DNA from: an uncultured Sphingomonadaceae bacterium
GTDB taxonomy: Bacteria; Pseudomonadota; Alphaproteobacteria; Sphingomonadales; Sphingomonadaceae
Assembly (NCBI GenBank): GCA_947499975.1
Contig: CANMQE010000003.1
Coordinates: 124,001-188,000, forward strand
DNA length: 64,000 bases
Direction: 5' to 3'
Shown piece by piece: positions 42,146 to 52,040 of this stretch (the first letter of the stretch is position 1; each line of letters starts with the position of its first letter). Position numbers and translations under genes: made by a program. The notes under the pieces were generated by a model. It was given only the letters and a program-made list of their open reading frames with translations, did not search any database and had not been told where the DNA came from.

Positions 42146-43318
42146 GTGACGATCAGCGGCATCTTCATGATGACCTTTCTGGTGATGGGCCTCGCCGTGC
42201 TGTGCGGGGTGATGAGTATGGCGCTCAGCCGGCATGTCGCCTTGCGGTGGATGGCCCTCGCACTGGGTATCGGCGTAATCGAGAGCCTGGCGCTGAAAGA
42301 CGGTGCCATCACCAGCTTCGACCTTGTCCTCGTCTGCATCACCATTCCGCTGTCCTACGCCTGCGTGGGCGAGTCGGTGCGGCGCGCCTTTGACCAGGAG
42401 CAATCCTCGAACCGTTTCTTCGCAGCGGTACTGGCCCTGATCGGTCTCTCCATTGTCCTCCTCCAATTCCCGCTGCCGCCGGTGCTGCAACTGGTGCCCT
42501 GCCAACTGGCCGGCGCCTGGGCGATGATCCGCGCGTTTTCCTGCGTGCGGCACAACCGCCAGCGCGGTGTGCTGCTGGATACCGCCCTGCTGGTGGCACT
42601 CGCCGCTGTCGCGCTGGTGTATGTCGCGCGGATACCCTTCCTGCCGATCCTCGTTGCAGCGGAGACGCCGTTCATGATCGTCTCTCGCGAGACCCTGCAG
42701 GCATCCCTCATCATCGTGTTCGCCGTGCTGGTGCCCGCCGTGGTGGTGCTGACGATTGCGAAGGTAGTGGCCAATGCGGTGGAATTTCACCGGATACAGG
42801 CGGAATTCGATATGGTGGCAGCCCTGCCCAATCGCCGCGCATTCGAGAACGCCATGCGCTGCGAAACACGCGGCGAAGGGTGGCTGATCTTCTGCGACAT
42901 CGACAAGTTCAAGCTGGTGAACGATCGCTTCGGCCATGCGGCGGGCGATGCCGTGATCCGCGCGGTGGCGGGCCTGCTGGAAGGGCCAGGCCTGGCCGCC
43001 CGCATCGGCGGGGAGGAATTTGCCATCTGGCTGCCCCGTTTCGACCAGCAGGCTGCCTGCGATTATGCCGAGGCCATGCGCCGCGAAATCGCCAGCCTGC
43101 GCCTTGTCGAAATCGTGGGCGATCATCCGATCACCGCCAGTTTCGGCATCGCGCGTGTCACCGGCGATGCCCCGCTTCACGAGGTGTTCGCGGCAGCCGA
43201 TACCGCGCTTTACATGGCCAAGGATAACGGCCGGAACCGCGTGGTCACATTCGAGGAACAGGAATGGCAGCAATCGGGGAAAGACACAGCAGAGCGCAGG
43301 CAGCGCCGCGCGGCCTGA
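42146..43318 (+). CDS. Diguanylate cyclase with N-terminal membrane sensor
   Basis: 390 aa from GTG 42146. The first 215 residues carry about six hydrophobic helices, an uncharacterised membrane sensor. A GGDEF domain follows: FDMVAALPNRRAFENAM, DIDKFKLVNDRFGHAAGDAV, and the active site RIGGEEFAIWL (GGEEF about 288-292). The RxxD inhibitory site expected just before GGEEF is missing (LEGPGLAA instead), so product inhibition at that site is unlikely. Makes c-di-GMP from two GTP. Confidence 0.92.
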   Translation: MTISGIFMMTFLVMGLAVLCGVMSMALSRHVALRWMALALGIGVIESLALKDGAITSFDLVLVCITIPLSYACVGESVRRAFDQEQSSNRFFAAVLALIGLSIVLLQFPLPPVLQLVPCQLAGAWAMIRAFSCVRHNRQRGVLLDTALLVALAAVALVYVARIPFLPILVAAETPFMIVSRETLQASLIIVFAVLVPAVVVLTIAKVVANAVEFHRIQAEFDMVAALPNRRAFENAMRCETRGEGWLIFCDIDKFKLVNDRFGHAAGDAVIRAVAGLLEGPGLAARIGGEEFAIWLPRFDQQAACDYAEAMRREIASLRLVEIVGDHPITASFGIARVTGDAPLHEVFAAADTALYMAKDNGRNRVVTFEEQEWQQSGKDTAERRQRRAA

Positions 43319-43330
43319 TTCGCCTGTTCC

Positions 43331-43933
43331 TTAGCGTCTCAGCTGAAACACGGCATGCTCCGCCCGCCAATTGGCATTCACGCTGCCGATTTCCCGCCCG
43401 TTGGCGAAGAACCAGTTCCCGCTCACCGCCACCCCGCGCTGCGCCAGCAATTCGCGAAAATCGGTGATGGTAAGGTGATGGATATTGGCCGTTTCATACC
43501 AGCTTCCGGGCAGGTGCCGCGAGATAGGCATGCGTCCACCGGTCAGCAGCGAAAGCCGCATCCGCCAGTAGGCGAAGTTGGGGAAGCTGACGAAAGCCTC
43601 CCGCCCCACGCGCAGGAGCTGGTTCAGTAGCCATTCCGGCCTTTGCGCGGTCTGCAATGTCTGGCTCAGGATCGCCACGTCGAACGCGCCATCGGGATAA
43701 TCGGCAAGGTCGCGATTGGCATCGCCCTGGATCACGGAAAGGCCGCGCGAAACGGCCTTTGCCACCGCGTCGGCATCGATTTCCATGCCCCGCGCATCGC
43801 AGCCCTTCTCGGCCTGCAACACATGCATCAGATCGCCCTCCCCGCAGCCCACGTCCAGCACGCGGCTGCTGCCGGGCACCTTGGCGGCGATCTTGGCAAG
43901 GTCTGCCCTCAGGTCAAAACCGGTTCCGCTCAT
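43331..43933 (-). CDS. metW: Methionine biosynthesis protein MetW
   Basis: 200 aa. Methyltransferase-like fold with [17 protein letters not shown] (SAM-type loop) and [19 protein letters not shown], hallmarks of MetW. Its ATG overlaps the metX stop (ATGA). MetW is needed with MetX for homoserine acylation in several proteobacteria. Confidence 0.94.
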   Translation of the reverse strand: MSGTGFDLRADLAKIAAKVPGSSRVLDVGCGEGDLMHVLQAEKGCDARGMEIDADAVAKAVSRGLSVIQGDANRDLADYPDGAFDVAILSQTLQTAQRPEWLLNQLLRVGREAFVSFPNFAYWRMRLSLLTGGRMPISRHLPGSWYETANIHHLTITDFRELLAQRGVAVSGNWFFANGREIGSVNANWRAEHAVFQLRR

Positions 43934-45051
43934 CGGCCGAGGAACCCTTCCACCACCCGGTCCAGCGCGGGCACGTCCAGCAGGAAGCTGTCGTGCCCGT
44001 AGGGCGCGCTCAGTTCCACGAAGCTGACAGGCGCTGCCACGGCGTTAAGGGCATGCACAATCTCGCGCATGTCGGCGGTGGTGTAGAGCCAGTCGGTATC
44101 GAAGCTGACGAGGCAGAAGCGGGTATCCTTCGCCCCGCGAAAGGCATCGGCCAGCAATCCGCCGTGCTCCTCCGCCAGATCGAAATAATCCATGGCGCGC
44201 GTGATGTAGAGGTAGCTGTTGGCATCGAAACGGTCGGTAAAGCTGAGCCCCTGGTAGCGCAGATAGCTTTCCACCTGGAAATCCGCATCGAAGCCGAAGC
44301 TTTTCGCGCCCTTGCTGCCATCGGGGCGATCTTGCAGGCGGCGGCCGAATTTCTCGGTCAGCCCCTCTTCGGAAAGGTAGGTGATATGCGCGGCCATTCG
44401 CGCCACGGCCAGCCCCTTTGCAGGCGCATCGCCATCGTAATAATCGCCGTCCTGCCAGTTCGGATCGGCCATGATCGCCTGCCGCCCCATCTCGTGAAAG
44501 GCGATGTTCTGCGCGGAATGGCGCGCGGTGGTGGCGATGGCCAGCACGCGGCCTGTGCGTTCCGGGAAATTGGCCGCGCAGGACAAGGCCTGCATCCCGC
44601 CCATGGATCCGCCCACCAGTGCATGCAGCCGCTCGATCCCCATCGCGTCCAGCATGGCCATCTGCGCGCGCACCATGTCGCGGATGGTGATGACCGGAAA
44701 CTGCATCGCATAGGGCGCGCCGTCCGGCCCGATGGATGATGGGCCGGTGGAGCCAAGGCAGCTGCCGATCACATTGGCGCAGATCACGTGGAAGCGTTTC
44801 GTATCGATCGGCTTGCCGGGGCCAACCATGCGTTCCCACCACCCGTTCCTCTGCGTCACGGGATTGGTGCCCGCCACGAACTGGTCGCCCGTCAGCGCGT
44901 GGAAGATCAGCACGGCATTCGATTTGTCGGGTGCCAGTTCGCCATAGGTTTCGTAGGCGATTTCCACGCCTGCCAGCTCTCGACCGCTGTCCAGCGGCAA
45001 GGGATTTTCCAGCATCAGCGTGCGGAATTGGATTGCGCTTGTCATGGCCAT
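43930..45051 (-). CDS. metX: Homoserine O-acyltransferase (MetX)
   Basis: 373 aa from ATG 45051 ([20 protein letters not shown]); ATG 45045 is also possible. Alpha/beta hydrolase fold with nucleophile S149 in [12 protein letters not shown] and the C-terminal YGHDSFLLD histidine. Acylates homoserine for sulfhydrylation to homocysteine. Whether acetyl-CoA or succinyl-CoA is used cannot be decided by eye; alphaproteobacterial MetX enzymes may use either. The downstream methyl transfer could use the MesD/MesX system at 52-54 kb. Confidence 0.93.
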   Translation of the reverse strand: MAMTSAIQFRTLMLENPLPLDSGRELAGVEIAYETYGELAPDKSNAVLIFHALTGDQFVAGTNPVTQRNGWWERMVGPGKPIDTKRFHVICANVIGSCLGSTGPSSIGPDGAPYAMQFPVITIRDMVRAQMAMLDAMGIERLHALVGGSMGGMQALSCAANFPERTGRVLAIATTARHSAQNIAFHEMGRQAIMADPNWQDGDYYDGDAPAKGLAVARMAAHITYLSEEGLTEKFGRRLQDRPDGSKGAKSFGFDADFQVESYLRYQGLSFTDRFDANSYLYITRAMDYFDLAEEHGGLLADAFRGAKDTRFCLVSFDTDWLYTTADMREIVHALNAVAAPVSFVELSAPYGHDSFLLDVPALDRVVEGFLGR

Positions 45052-45159
45052 GGTTCTGCCACGCGGACTTGGGCGAGGGCCACGCGCGTGTCAATCGCAG
45101 GCTGTCAATCGCTGCGAAGGGCGTCTATGCGCGCTTTCGAAACTGTAGAGACGCGTTCC

Positions 45160-46266
45160 ATGGCCGAAACCACCCGCCCCCAGATGAAGCCCTATATCGA
45201 GGCGATCCACGCTTATGTGCCGGGCAAGAGCGCGGGCGCCGATGGCAAGCCGCTGGTGAAGCTTTCCGCCAACGAGAACCCGCTTGGATGCTCTCCCGCC
45301 GCGCTGGCCGCCCTGGCGGAGGTGGCCGTGCCTGCCGCCTATCCCGATCCCGGTTCCACCGCGCTACGCGATGCGATTGGCGAGGTGCACGGCATCGATC
45401 CCGCCCGCATCGTGTGTGGCACAGGCTCGGATGAATTGCTGAACCTTGCAGCGCAGGGCTTTGCCGGGGCTGGTGACGAGGTGATGTTCAGCCGCTTCAG
45501 TTTCTCCGTCTACGATATCGCGGCGCGCCGCTGCGGGGCGACGCCGGTGGAAGTGGATGATGCGGATTACACCGCCGATGTCGACGCGCTGCTGGCCGCC
45601 GTCACGCCGCGCACGCGCGTGGTGTTCATCGCCAACCCCAACAACCCCACAGGCACCTATCTCCCGTGTGAGGAGATCGGGCGCCTGCACGCAGGCCTGC
45701 CCGCCGATGTGCTGCTGGTGCTGGACCAGGCCTATGCCGAATATGTCGCCCCGGAGATGGACGATGGCGGGCTGGAACTCGCCGCGCGTCACGACAATGT
45801 GCTGGTGACGCGCACCTTCTCCAAGATCCACGGCCTTGCCGGGGAACGCATCGGCTGGGCCACGGGCGCGCCGCACCTGATCGATGCGCTGAACCGGATA
45901 CGCGGGCCGTTCAACGTCACCACCAGCGGCCAGCGCGCGGCCATCGCTGCCATGCGCGACAATAGCTTCGTGCGCGCCAGCCGGGAGCATAACGCGGCCG
46001 TGCGGCAGGAATTCACAAGCCAGGTGGAAGCGCTGGGCAATCACGGATTGCGCGCCGTGCCGAGCGAGGCGAATTTCCTGCTGGTCCTGTTCGAAGGCGA
46101 CGTATCCGCTGAAACCGCGCTGCACGCGATTGCCGGTGCCGGTTATGCCGTGCGCCACCTGCCCGGACAGGGGCTGCCCAATGCCCTGCGCATCACCATC
46201 GGCACGCAGGAACAGATGAACAGCATCGCCGCAACGCTGCGCCAGTTGTGCGAGGGCGCGCGATGA
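45160..46266 (+). CDS. hisC: Histidinol-phosphate/aromatic aminotransferase
   Basis: 368 aa from ATG 45160 ([20 protein letters not shown]), matching usual HisC length; an ATG at 45127 would add 11 residues. Fold-type I PLP enzyme: [26 protein letters not shown], and PLP lysine K222 in [15 protein letters not shown]. It overlaps the prephenate dehydrogenase gene by ATGA, a pairing common in Sphingomonadales that suggests a role in tyrosine/phenylalanine transamination as well as histidine synthesis. Confidence 0.93.
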   Translation: MAETTRPQMKPYIEAIHAYVPGKSAGADGKPLVKLSANENPLGCSPAALAALAEVAVPAAYPDPGSTALRDAIGEVHGIDPARIVCGTGSDELLNLAAQGFAGAGDEVMFSRFSFSVYDIAARRCGATPVEVDDADYTADVDALLAAVTPRTRVVFIANPNNPTGTYLPCEEIGRLHAGLPADVLLVLDQAYAEYVAPEMDDGGLELAARHDNVLVTRTFSKIHGLAGERIGWATGAPHLIDALNRIRGPFNVTTSGQRAAIAAMRDNSFVRASREHNAAVRQEFTSQVEALGNHGLRAVPSEANFLLVLFEGDVSAETALHAIAGAGYAVRHLPGQGLPNALRITIGTQEQMNSIAATLRQLCEGAR

Positions 46267-47171
46267 GTTTTCACCACGTTGCCATCATCGGCCTCGGCCT
46301 GCTCGGCGGCTCCATCGGGCTTGCCGTGCAGGAACATCTGCCAAGCGTGACAACCACCGGCTACGATGCCGATCCCGAAGTGCGCGAGCGTGCCCGCCAG
46401 CGCGCCCTTTGCGGCACCATCGCCGACGATCCCCTTGCCGCAGTGGCCGGGGCCGATCTGGTGATCCTGTGCGTGCCGGTGGGCGCGATGGATGCAGCGG
46501 CAGCGGCGATCGGACCGGGTCTTGGCGCTGATGCCGTGCTGAGCGATGTCGGTTCCTCCAAGCTCAGCGTCTCGCAAAGCCTCGCCAAGGTCTTGCCGGA
46601 CACAACGATCATTCCCGCCCATCCCGTGGCCGGCACGGAGCAATCGGGGCCGGACGCAGGCTTTGCCAGCCTGTTCCACCAGCGCTGGTGCATCATCACC
46701 CCGCCCGATACCGCCCCGCAGGACAAGGTGGCCGCGCTGCGCGAGTTCTGGGAAGCGCTCGGCTCCACGGTGGAAGTGATGGATGCCAGCCATCACGACA
46801 TGGTGCTGGCCGTCACCAGCCATATCCCGCACCTCATCGCCTACACCATCGTTGGCACCGCCAGCGATCTGGAGGAGGTGACGCGCGGCGAGGTGATCAA
46901 GTATTCCGCTGGTGGCTTCCGCGATTTCACCCGTATCGCGGCCAGCGATCCGGTGATGTGGCGCGACGTTTTTCTCAATAATCGCGATGCCGTGCTGGAT
47001 ATGCTCGACAGGTTCCTTGGCGATCTTGCCATGATGCGCGAAGCTATCAGGGCAGGCGACGGAGAACTGATGTTCGACCAGTTCTCCAAGACCCGAGCGA
47101 TCCGGCGGCGGATCGTGGAACAGGGACAGGACGACGCACGGCCCGATTTCGGCCGACACGACCACGAATAA
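46263..47171 (+). CDS. tyrC: Prephenate/arogenate dehydrogenase
   Basis: 302 aa from ATG 46263. NAD-binding loop [16 protein letters not shown] at residues 8-22; [24 protein letters not shown] and SHIPHLIAY are family blocks with the catalytic histidine in HPVAGTE. Converts prephenate or arogenate to the tyrosine precursor. The stop codon lies in the first unit of a 13-bp triple repeat. Confidence 0.92.
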   Translation: MSFHHVAIIGLGLLGGSIGLAVQEHLPSVTTTGYDADPEVRERARQRALCGTIADDPLAAVAGADLVILCVPVGAMDAAAAAIGPGLGADAVLSDVGSSKLSVSQSLAKVLPDTTIIPAHPVAGTEQSGPDAGFASLFHQRWCIITPPDTAPQDKVAALREFWEALGSTVEVMDASHHDMVLAVTSHIPHLIAYTIVGTASDLEEVTRGEVIKYSAGGFRDFTRIAASDPVMWRDVFLNNRDAVLDMLDRFLGDLAMMREAIRAGDGELMFDQFSKTRAIRRRIVEQGQDDARPDFGRHDHE

Positions 47172-47205
47172 TCGGCACGAATAATCGGCACGAATAATCG
47201 GCACG
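47167..47205 (+). repeat. Three tandem copies of a 13-bp unit
   Basis: AATAATCGGCACG occurs three times without a mismatch at 47167, 47180 and 47193, followed by a partial AAT. It spans the tyrC stop codon and ends 15 bp before the enoyl-CoA hydratase ATG. The period (13) is not a multiple of three, so length changes could alter the end of tyrC or the spacing upstream of the next gene. Confidence 0.95.
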
Positions 47206-47219
47206 AATAGGAGAGGCTT

Positions 47220-47981
47220 ATGAGCGGCACTGTTGAGATCGCACGCGATGGTGGGGTGCTGACCCTCACCATGAACCGTCCCGAGAAGAAGAACGCGCTG
47301 ACAGATGCCATGTACGGCGCGATGGCCGATGCGATGGAGGAGGGCGAAAGCGATCCTGCCGTGCGCGTGGCGGTGATCCGCAGCGAGGGCGACCTGTTCT
47401 GCGCCGGTAACGACATCGGCGATTTCCTTGCATCCTCTGGCCGTGTCGGGGAAGCGAACGTGTTCCGTTTCATCCGGCTGCTGGGCCAGTTCACCAAGCC
47501 CCTGCTGGCAGGGGTGCAGGGCCGCGCGGTGGGCATTGGCACCACCATGCTGCTGCATTGCGATTACGTGGTGCTGGCGCAGGATGCGAAGCTGACGACG
47601 CCGTTCGTGGGCCTTGGCCTCGTGCCCGAAGCGGCATCCAGCCTGCTTCTGCCCGGTGCCATCGGCCACCAGCGCGCCTTTGCCATGCTGGCGATGGGCG
47701 ACGCGATGGAAGCCGACGCTGCGCTGGCCGCGGGCCTTGCCAACCAGGTGGTGGCCAATGCCGATCTGCAAGGCGCCACGACGGAAGCGGCGAAGCGTAT
47801 CGCCGCCCTGCCGCCCGGCGCGGTGCAGGCCACGAAGGCGCTGATGCGCGATCCGGGCATGGTTGCAGCCAAGATGGAAGCGGAGATCGAGATCTTCGCC
47901 CATCGCCTGCAAAGCGATGAAGCGCGCGAGGCCTTCACCGCCTTCATGGAAAAGCGCGCGCCCGACTTCTCGAAATACTAG
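47220..47981 (+). CDS. Enoyl-CoA hydratase/isomerase family protein
   Basis: 253 aa with AGGAGAGG upstream. Crotonase fold: MNRPEKKNALTDAMYGAM, oxyanion-hole loop DLFCAGNDIGDFLASSG and GRAVGIGTTMLLHCDYVVLA with the second oxyanion NH. The acidic residues of true enoyl-CoA hydratases are only partly matched (PEAASSLLLP has the second Glu), so an isomerase is possible. It converges on trxB with 7 bp between stops. Confidence 0.88.
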   Translation: MSGTVEIARDGGVLTLTMNRPEKKNALTDAMYGAMADAMEEGESDPAVRVAVIRSEGDLFCAGNDIGDFLASSGRVGEANVFRFIRLLGQFTKPLLAGVQGRAVGIGTTMLLHCDYVVLAQDAKLTTPFVGLGLVPEAASSLLLPGAIGHQRAFAMLAMGDAMEADAALAAGLANQVVANADLQGATTEAAKRIAALPPGAVQATKALMRDPGMVAAKMEAEIEIFAHRLQSDEAREAFTAFMEKRAPDFSKY

Positions 47982-47988
47982 GCGCGGA

Positions 47989-48954
47989 TTACTCCGCCGC
48001 TTCCTTCGCCGCGAATTCCAGAGTGGCGAGGAACCGCTCTGCATCCAGCGCGGCCATGCAGCCGGTGCCAGCCGCCGTCACTGCCTGGCGATAGGTGTGA
48101 TCCATCACGTCACCGCAGGCGAAAACGCCGGGGATCTCGGTTTTCGGCGTGCCGGCTTCCACCAGCAGATAACCGCCATCGTCCATCGGCAGTTTGCCCT
48201 TGAACAGTTCCGTCGACGGGGCGTGGCCGATGGCAACGAAGGCGCCGTCCACTTCCAGTTCGCTCTTCTCGCCGGTAACCGTGTCGACCAGTTCCAGCTT
48301 GGCCAGCGCGCCGTTCTCGCCTGCCACGAAACGCTCTACAGACTTGTTCCACATGGGCGTGATCTTGTCCGACTTGAACAAACGCTCCTGCAGGATCTTC
48401 TCGCTGCGCAGTTCGTCGCGGCGGTGGATCAGGGTCACATCGTCCGAATGGTTGGTGAGGTACAAGGCCTCTTCCACGGCGGTATTGCCGCCGCCGATCA
48501 CGGCCACCTTCTTGCCGCGATAGAAAAAGCCGTCGCAGGTCGCGCAGGCGGAAACGCCCTTGCCGCCCAGTTCCTGCTCGCCCGGAACGCCCAGCCATTT
48601 CGCCTGTGCGCCGGTGGCGATCACCAGCACATCGCCCACGTATTCATCGCCGGAATCGCCGATGGCCCGGAAGGGCGATCCGCCTTCAAGGTCCACTTCC
48701 ACGATGGTGTCCCACATCATGCGCGTGCCGACATGCTCTGCCTGCTTCTGCATCTGCTCCATCAGCCAGGGGCCCTGGATCACGTCTTCGAAGCCGGGAT
48801 AGTTCTCGACATCGGTGGTAATGGTCAGCTGGCCGCCGGGCTGCAGGCCCTGCACGACGATCGGCTCCATCCCGGCGCGCGCGCCATAGATGGCTGCGGA
48901 ATAGCCAGCGGGGCCGGAACCGATGATGAGCATGCGGGTGCGATGGGTGGTCAT
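47989..48954 (-). CDS. trxB: Thioredoxin-disulfide reductase
   Basis: 321 aa from ATG 48954 (MTTHRTRMLIIGSGPAGYSA). FAD loop GSGPAGYSAAIYGARAG, redox pair C137/C140 in CATCDGFFYRG, NADPH loop IGGGNTAVEEALYL, and C-terminal FACGDVMDHTYRQAVTAAGTG. Reduces thioredoxin with NADPH; it would also supply electrons to MsrA and MsrB. Confidence 0.96.
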   Translation of the reverse strand: MTTHRTRMLIIGSGPAGYSAAIYGARAGMEPIVVQGLQPGGQLTITTDVENYPGFEDVIQGPWLMEQMQKQAEHVGTRMMWDTIVEVDLEGGSPFRAIGDSGDEYVGDVLVIATGAQAKWLGVPGEQELGGKGVSACATCDGFFYRGKKVAVIGGGNTAVEEALYLTNHSDDVTLIHRRDELRSEKILQERLFKSDKITPMWNKSVERFVAGENGALAKLELVDTVTGEKSELEVDGAFVAIGHAPSTELFKGKLPMDDGGYLLVEAGTPKTEIPGVFACGDVMDHTYRQAVTAAGTGCMAALDAERFLATLEFAAKEAAE

Positions 48955-49080
48955 GGCAGTGCGAATCCTTCGAATGAAGGGCACGACCTAGGAAGCCGAC
49001 CGATTCGGTGCAAGAAGCCCGGCGCGCTTCTCAACGGGCGGGGTCGTCGCGCCGGCTGGTGATGCAAGTACGGCAGATAC

Positions 49081-49110
49081 GAAAAAGCGGCCCGAAATCG
49101 AGCCGCTTTC
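49081..49110 (-). terminator. Terminator after the small glycine-zipper gene
   Basis: Read on the minus strand, AAAGCGGC (49109-49102) pairs with GCCGCTTT (49091-49084) and a run of T continues to 49082. It begins 27 bp after the 49137-49376 gene. It is not positioned to serve trxB, which it precedes. Confidence 0.7.
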
Positions 49111-49136
49111 GCGTTACAACCTGTCGGCAAGACCGA

Positions 49137-49376
49137 TCAGACGTTTGGCGTTGCGCCCGGATTGGTACCCGTATTCGCGGGCGGCGTTTGTGCCTTGTCG
49201 GCCAGTCGCTTCGCCAGGTAACCGCCACCGGCCAGTGCCAGCAGTGCGGGGATGCGCAGGCGGGTGATGAAGGGAACGGCCACCGCGCCAAGTACGGCAC
49301 CTGATGCGCCGCCCATCTTGCGGGTTTCCTTGCTGAGTGCTGCGCCAACTCCGGCGCCGATAAGCTTGCCAATCAT
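49137..49376 (-). CDS. Small glycine/alanine-rich membrane-associated protein
   Basis: 79 aa from ATG 49376 with AAAGGAG upstream. Starts MIGKLIGAGVGAALSKETRK and has two hydrophobic, Gly/Ala-rich stretches (GASGAVLGAVAVPFITR, PALLALAGGGYLAK) resembling a glycine-zipper. The C-terminus is Pro/Thr/Asn-rich. No function is known to me. The gene stands alone with its own terminator. Confidence 0.75.
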   Translation of the reverse strand: MIGKLIGAGVGAALSKETRKMGGASGAVLGAVAVPFITRLRIPALLALAGGGYLAKRLADKAQTPPANTGTNPGATPNV

Positions 49377-49490
49377 TCGAAATCTCCTTTGCCCCAACAA
49401 CGGCTGGACGAAGATATTTGTTCCGATGCGGAAAGGCACGTTCCACGCGCTGCCGGCCTGCCTGCCCAGAGAGGAACGGCTGCGCGGTTC

Positions 49491-51791
49491 CTAGGGCGCC
49501 ATCAGCGCCAGGACCTGCGTCCGTTCCCGCGCCAGGTTATCATGAATCGGAGCGAGAACTGCCTTCAATCGCGGATCGTCACGCATGTTTTCCCAGACAG
49601 GATCGCCCAGCAGCGGGCCCGTCATCGGCACGCCGGGGCTCTGCAGGACATAGGGATAGCCATATTGCGGCAGGCGCGAGGCGGCATCGATGGCGCGCTG
49701 ACGCTGTCCCCTTGCGGCAGCAAGGTTCGCTTCGAACAGGCTGGGGGTCATGGTCATCCCGTCATTCGCGCGCCAGCGGCCAATGGAACGTTCCGCCAGG
49801 TCATACAGTTCGACGGCTTCGGCCTGCCGTCCCGCCTGCTGCATGGCGAAGCCTATGTAGGTGCCCACCTGCGGTAGGAAATGATGCGGCCTCAGGTTCC
49901 CTTGCGCAAATGCCTCCAGCTCGTCGGCAGAAGAAAATGCCGAGTCGTAGATCGCCAGCAATTCATCCCCCCTGCCCGCAGCGATGAACTGGCCCGGTGC
50001 ACCGATCACCAACGGCGTTACCGACCAGAAATTCCTGCCGGTCAGTCCATTTGCAGCGAAATCTGCGGAAGTGGGAAGACGCCCCGCTTCCACCTGCTGC
50101 ACGATGCCCGCCGCACCGCGCATTTCCGGTGCGGGCATGTCGATATCCAGCAACAGCGCGAGGTTCGAAAGGTGCAGCGCAGCGATCTGCCGATGCTCGT
50201 TCTCCATCACCGGCATGGCGCGCATCGTCAGCCTGAAGAACTCGGACACGTCGCCGTCCAGGTTGGCGATGCGGGCCTCGGCAATATCACGCTGCCATTG
50301 CTCCGTGGCGGCGGCGGCGATGATGTCGCGGTCCAGGCTGCGGGCTAGTTCCGGCCCCTCTTCCGCTGCGGCAACATAGGCCGCCTGCGAGGATCGCCCC
50401 CACAGCGGATCGATGGCGACAAGCTGCCGCATCGCGCGCACTTCCTCGCCCGCGTAATCGGGATGGGCGGCAATATGGCTGTACCACAGCCAAGCTTCCG
50501 CATCGCCGGGATCGAGTTCCACCGCACGCCGGATATAGCGGTAACGCTCGTCGCTGGTGGTCGCCAGCATGGCCATCGTCTTCAACGCTTCCACCGATTG
50601 CGGATCAAGTTCCAGAGCGCGCAGGGCATTCTGCCGCGCACGCGCACTCGCCGCCACGAGGTTTTCCGGCTGGCGGCTGGCGAGGAGGAAGCCTGCCTTG
50701 GCAAGCGCGCTGTAGCCGCCGGAGAAATCGGGGTTCCGCTCCACCACGCCGCGCAGCCTGCCAAGGGCCGTCTGCATCTGCGTCGGCTCGCGGGACCGGA
50801 TCATGCCGAGTGCCGTCAGGTAAAGGTCGAAATCGGCATCTGCCATGTCATCGCCGGGCAGATCGGCATCGGCGGGCCTGCCGATACCCGCCAGCATCGC
50901 GCGCGCCGTGCGCAGGGGAAGCGCCCCCGCATGGCCGTCCGCGCTGGCGATCCGTTCCGACCATACGGTGCGACCGTCGCCAACGTCCGTCAGCTCTCCG
51001 TCCAGCACCACGCGGCCATCCCTTCGCGACAGGGTGCCACGCCAGACGTAATCGGCCTTCAGTATCCGCCCGATCTCGACAGGGGCGGTGCCCTGCTGCA
51101 CCAGGCGTGCGGTCGTATCGCCGGATTTCACGGTCAGCGCCTGGCTCCGGGCGAGTTCCGTGCGCAGTTCGGTTTCAAAACCGCTCGTGAAAAGCGGTTC
51201 CACGTCCTCCCCATGGCTGAGCGGCAGCATCACCAGCGACAACGGCTCCTCCGTCGCGGCAGGCCGCATCCACCATGCGAACGCGCCAGCCAGCGCCGCG
51301 AGGAACAGAACACCGATCAGGATCGCCCCACTGTTCCGCCAAGGCTGTTTAGCCGGGTTGGCGGGCACGTCGGCCGCGGGTGGCGCGGCAAGTTCGCCGC
51401 CGTCGTGCAGCAGGCGATACCCCACCCGCGGCAGCGTCTCGATCTCCACGTCGTCCTCACCCAGTTCGCGGATTGCGGAACGCAGGATCGAGATGATACG
51501 TGCCACGGAACTGTCGCCGATGGCGCGCCCTTCCCAGCACCGGTCTATCAGATCGTCGCGGGAGAAGATCTCGCCCGGAACCCGCGCGAGGGTAATCAGC
51601 ACCTGCATCGCCTTGGGCTCCAGGTGCACGGTCTTGCCATTATGTTCGAGAACCCGTTCGGACGGGACCACCCTGATCCGCCCAAGCGTGATTGGCGGCT
51701 CGTGCGCAAGATCGACAGGCCCGTGCTCACCGGGGCCGGAACGGACCGTTCCGTCGCCGCCCGAACGCTGTAGATGATGGACTTCCCCCAA
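49491..51791 (-). CDS. Membrane-anchored winged-helix regulator with TPR sensor (CadC-like)
   Basis: 766 aa. An OmpR/PhoB-type winged helix (about residues 33-128: LEPKAMQVLITLARVPGEIF, RVGYRLL) is followed by a linker, one transmembrane helix (155-174, GAILIGVLFLAALAGAFAWW), a periplasmic beta-rich segment (about 185-300) and tetratricopeptide-like helices to the end. A DNA-binding domain in the cytoplasm with a periplasmic sensor is the CadC/ToxR plan. It is divergent from a very small secreted protein gene (249 bp apart), which it may control. Confidence 0.9.
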   Translation of the reverse strand: MGEVHHLQRSGGDGTVRSGPGEHGPVDLAHEPPITLGRIRVVPSERVLEHNGKTVHLEPKAMQVLITLARVPGEIFSRDDLIDRCWEGRAIGDSSVARIISILRSAIRELGEDDVEIETLPRVGYRLLHDGGELAAPPAADVPANPAKQPWRNSGAILIGVLFLAALAGAFAWWMRPAATEEPLSLVMLPLSHGEDVEPLFTSGFETELRTELARSQALTVKSGDTTARLVQQGTAPVEIGRILKADYVWRGTLSRRDGRVVLDGELTDVGDGRTVWSERIASADGHAGALPLRTARAMLAGIGRPADADLPGDDMADADFDLYLTALGMIRSREPTQMQTALGRLRGVVERNPDFSGGYSALAKAGFLLASRQPENLVAASARARQNALRALELDPQSVEALKTMAMLATTSDERYRYIRRAVELDPGDAEAWLWYSHIAAHPDYAGEEVRAMRQLVAIDPLWGRSSQAAYVAAAEEGPELARSLDRDIIAAAATEQWQRDIAEARIANLDGDVSEFFRLTMRAMPVMENEHRQIAALHLSNLALLLDIDMPAPEMRGAAGIVQQVEAGRLPTSADFAANGLTGRNFWSVTPLVIGAPGQFIAAGRGDELLAIYDSAFSSADELEAFAQGNLRPHHFLPQVGTYIGFAMQQAGRQAEAVELYDLAERSIGRWRANDGMTMTPSLFEANLAAARGQRQRAIDAASRLPQYGYPYVLQSPGVPMTGPLLGDPVWENMRDDPRLKAVLAPIHDNLARERTQVLALMAP

Positions 51792-52040
51792 AGGCCTTCC
51801 TCTCGCGGTTCCTGCTCCTCCAGAGCATTGCGGGCATGACGCCGGGCCGCAAGCGCTATCTGGCCACTTTTGTTACATAATTTCCCACAGTGCCGTTCGA
51901 CATTCATAAAGTTGCGCCATCACGCTTCCCTAACACAAAACTCAATCTTATCCTCATTGATGCTCGGTAGCGCCCTTATGCCGAGGCCGCGCAATATACG
52001 TCCTGTCCGGCGCGACTGCCGGTCGAAAGGCAGATAGGAG

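Noticed and set aside
45052-45126. Possible SAM-II riboswitch upstream of metX
   Set aside because: Only 75 bp separate metX and the hisC region, and I could not find the expected pseudoknot arms or conserved core; the case is too weak to annotate.
47167-47205. Three 13-bp repeats considered as an iteron-type origin or CRISPR remnant
   Set aside because: Too few and too short, directly adjacent without spacers, and no replication gene is near.
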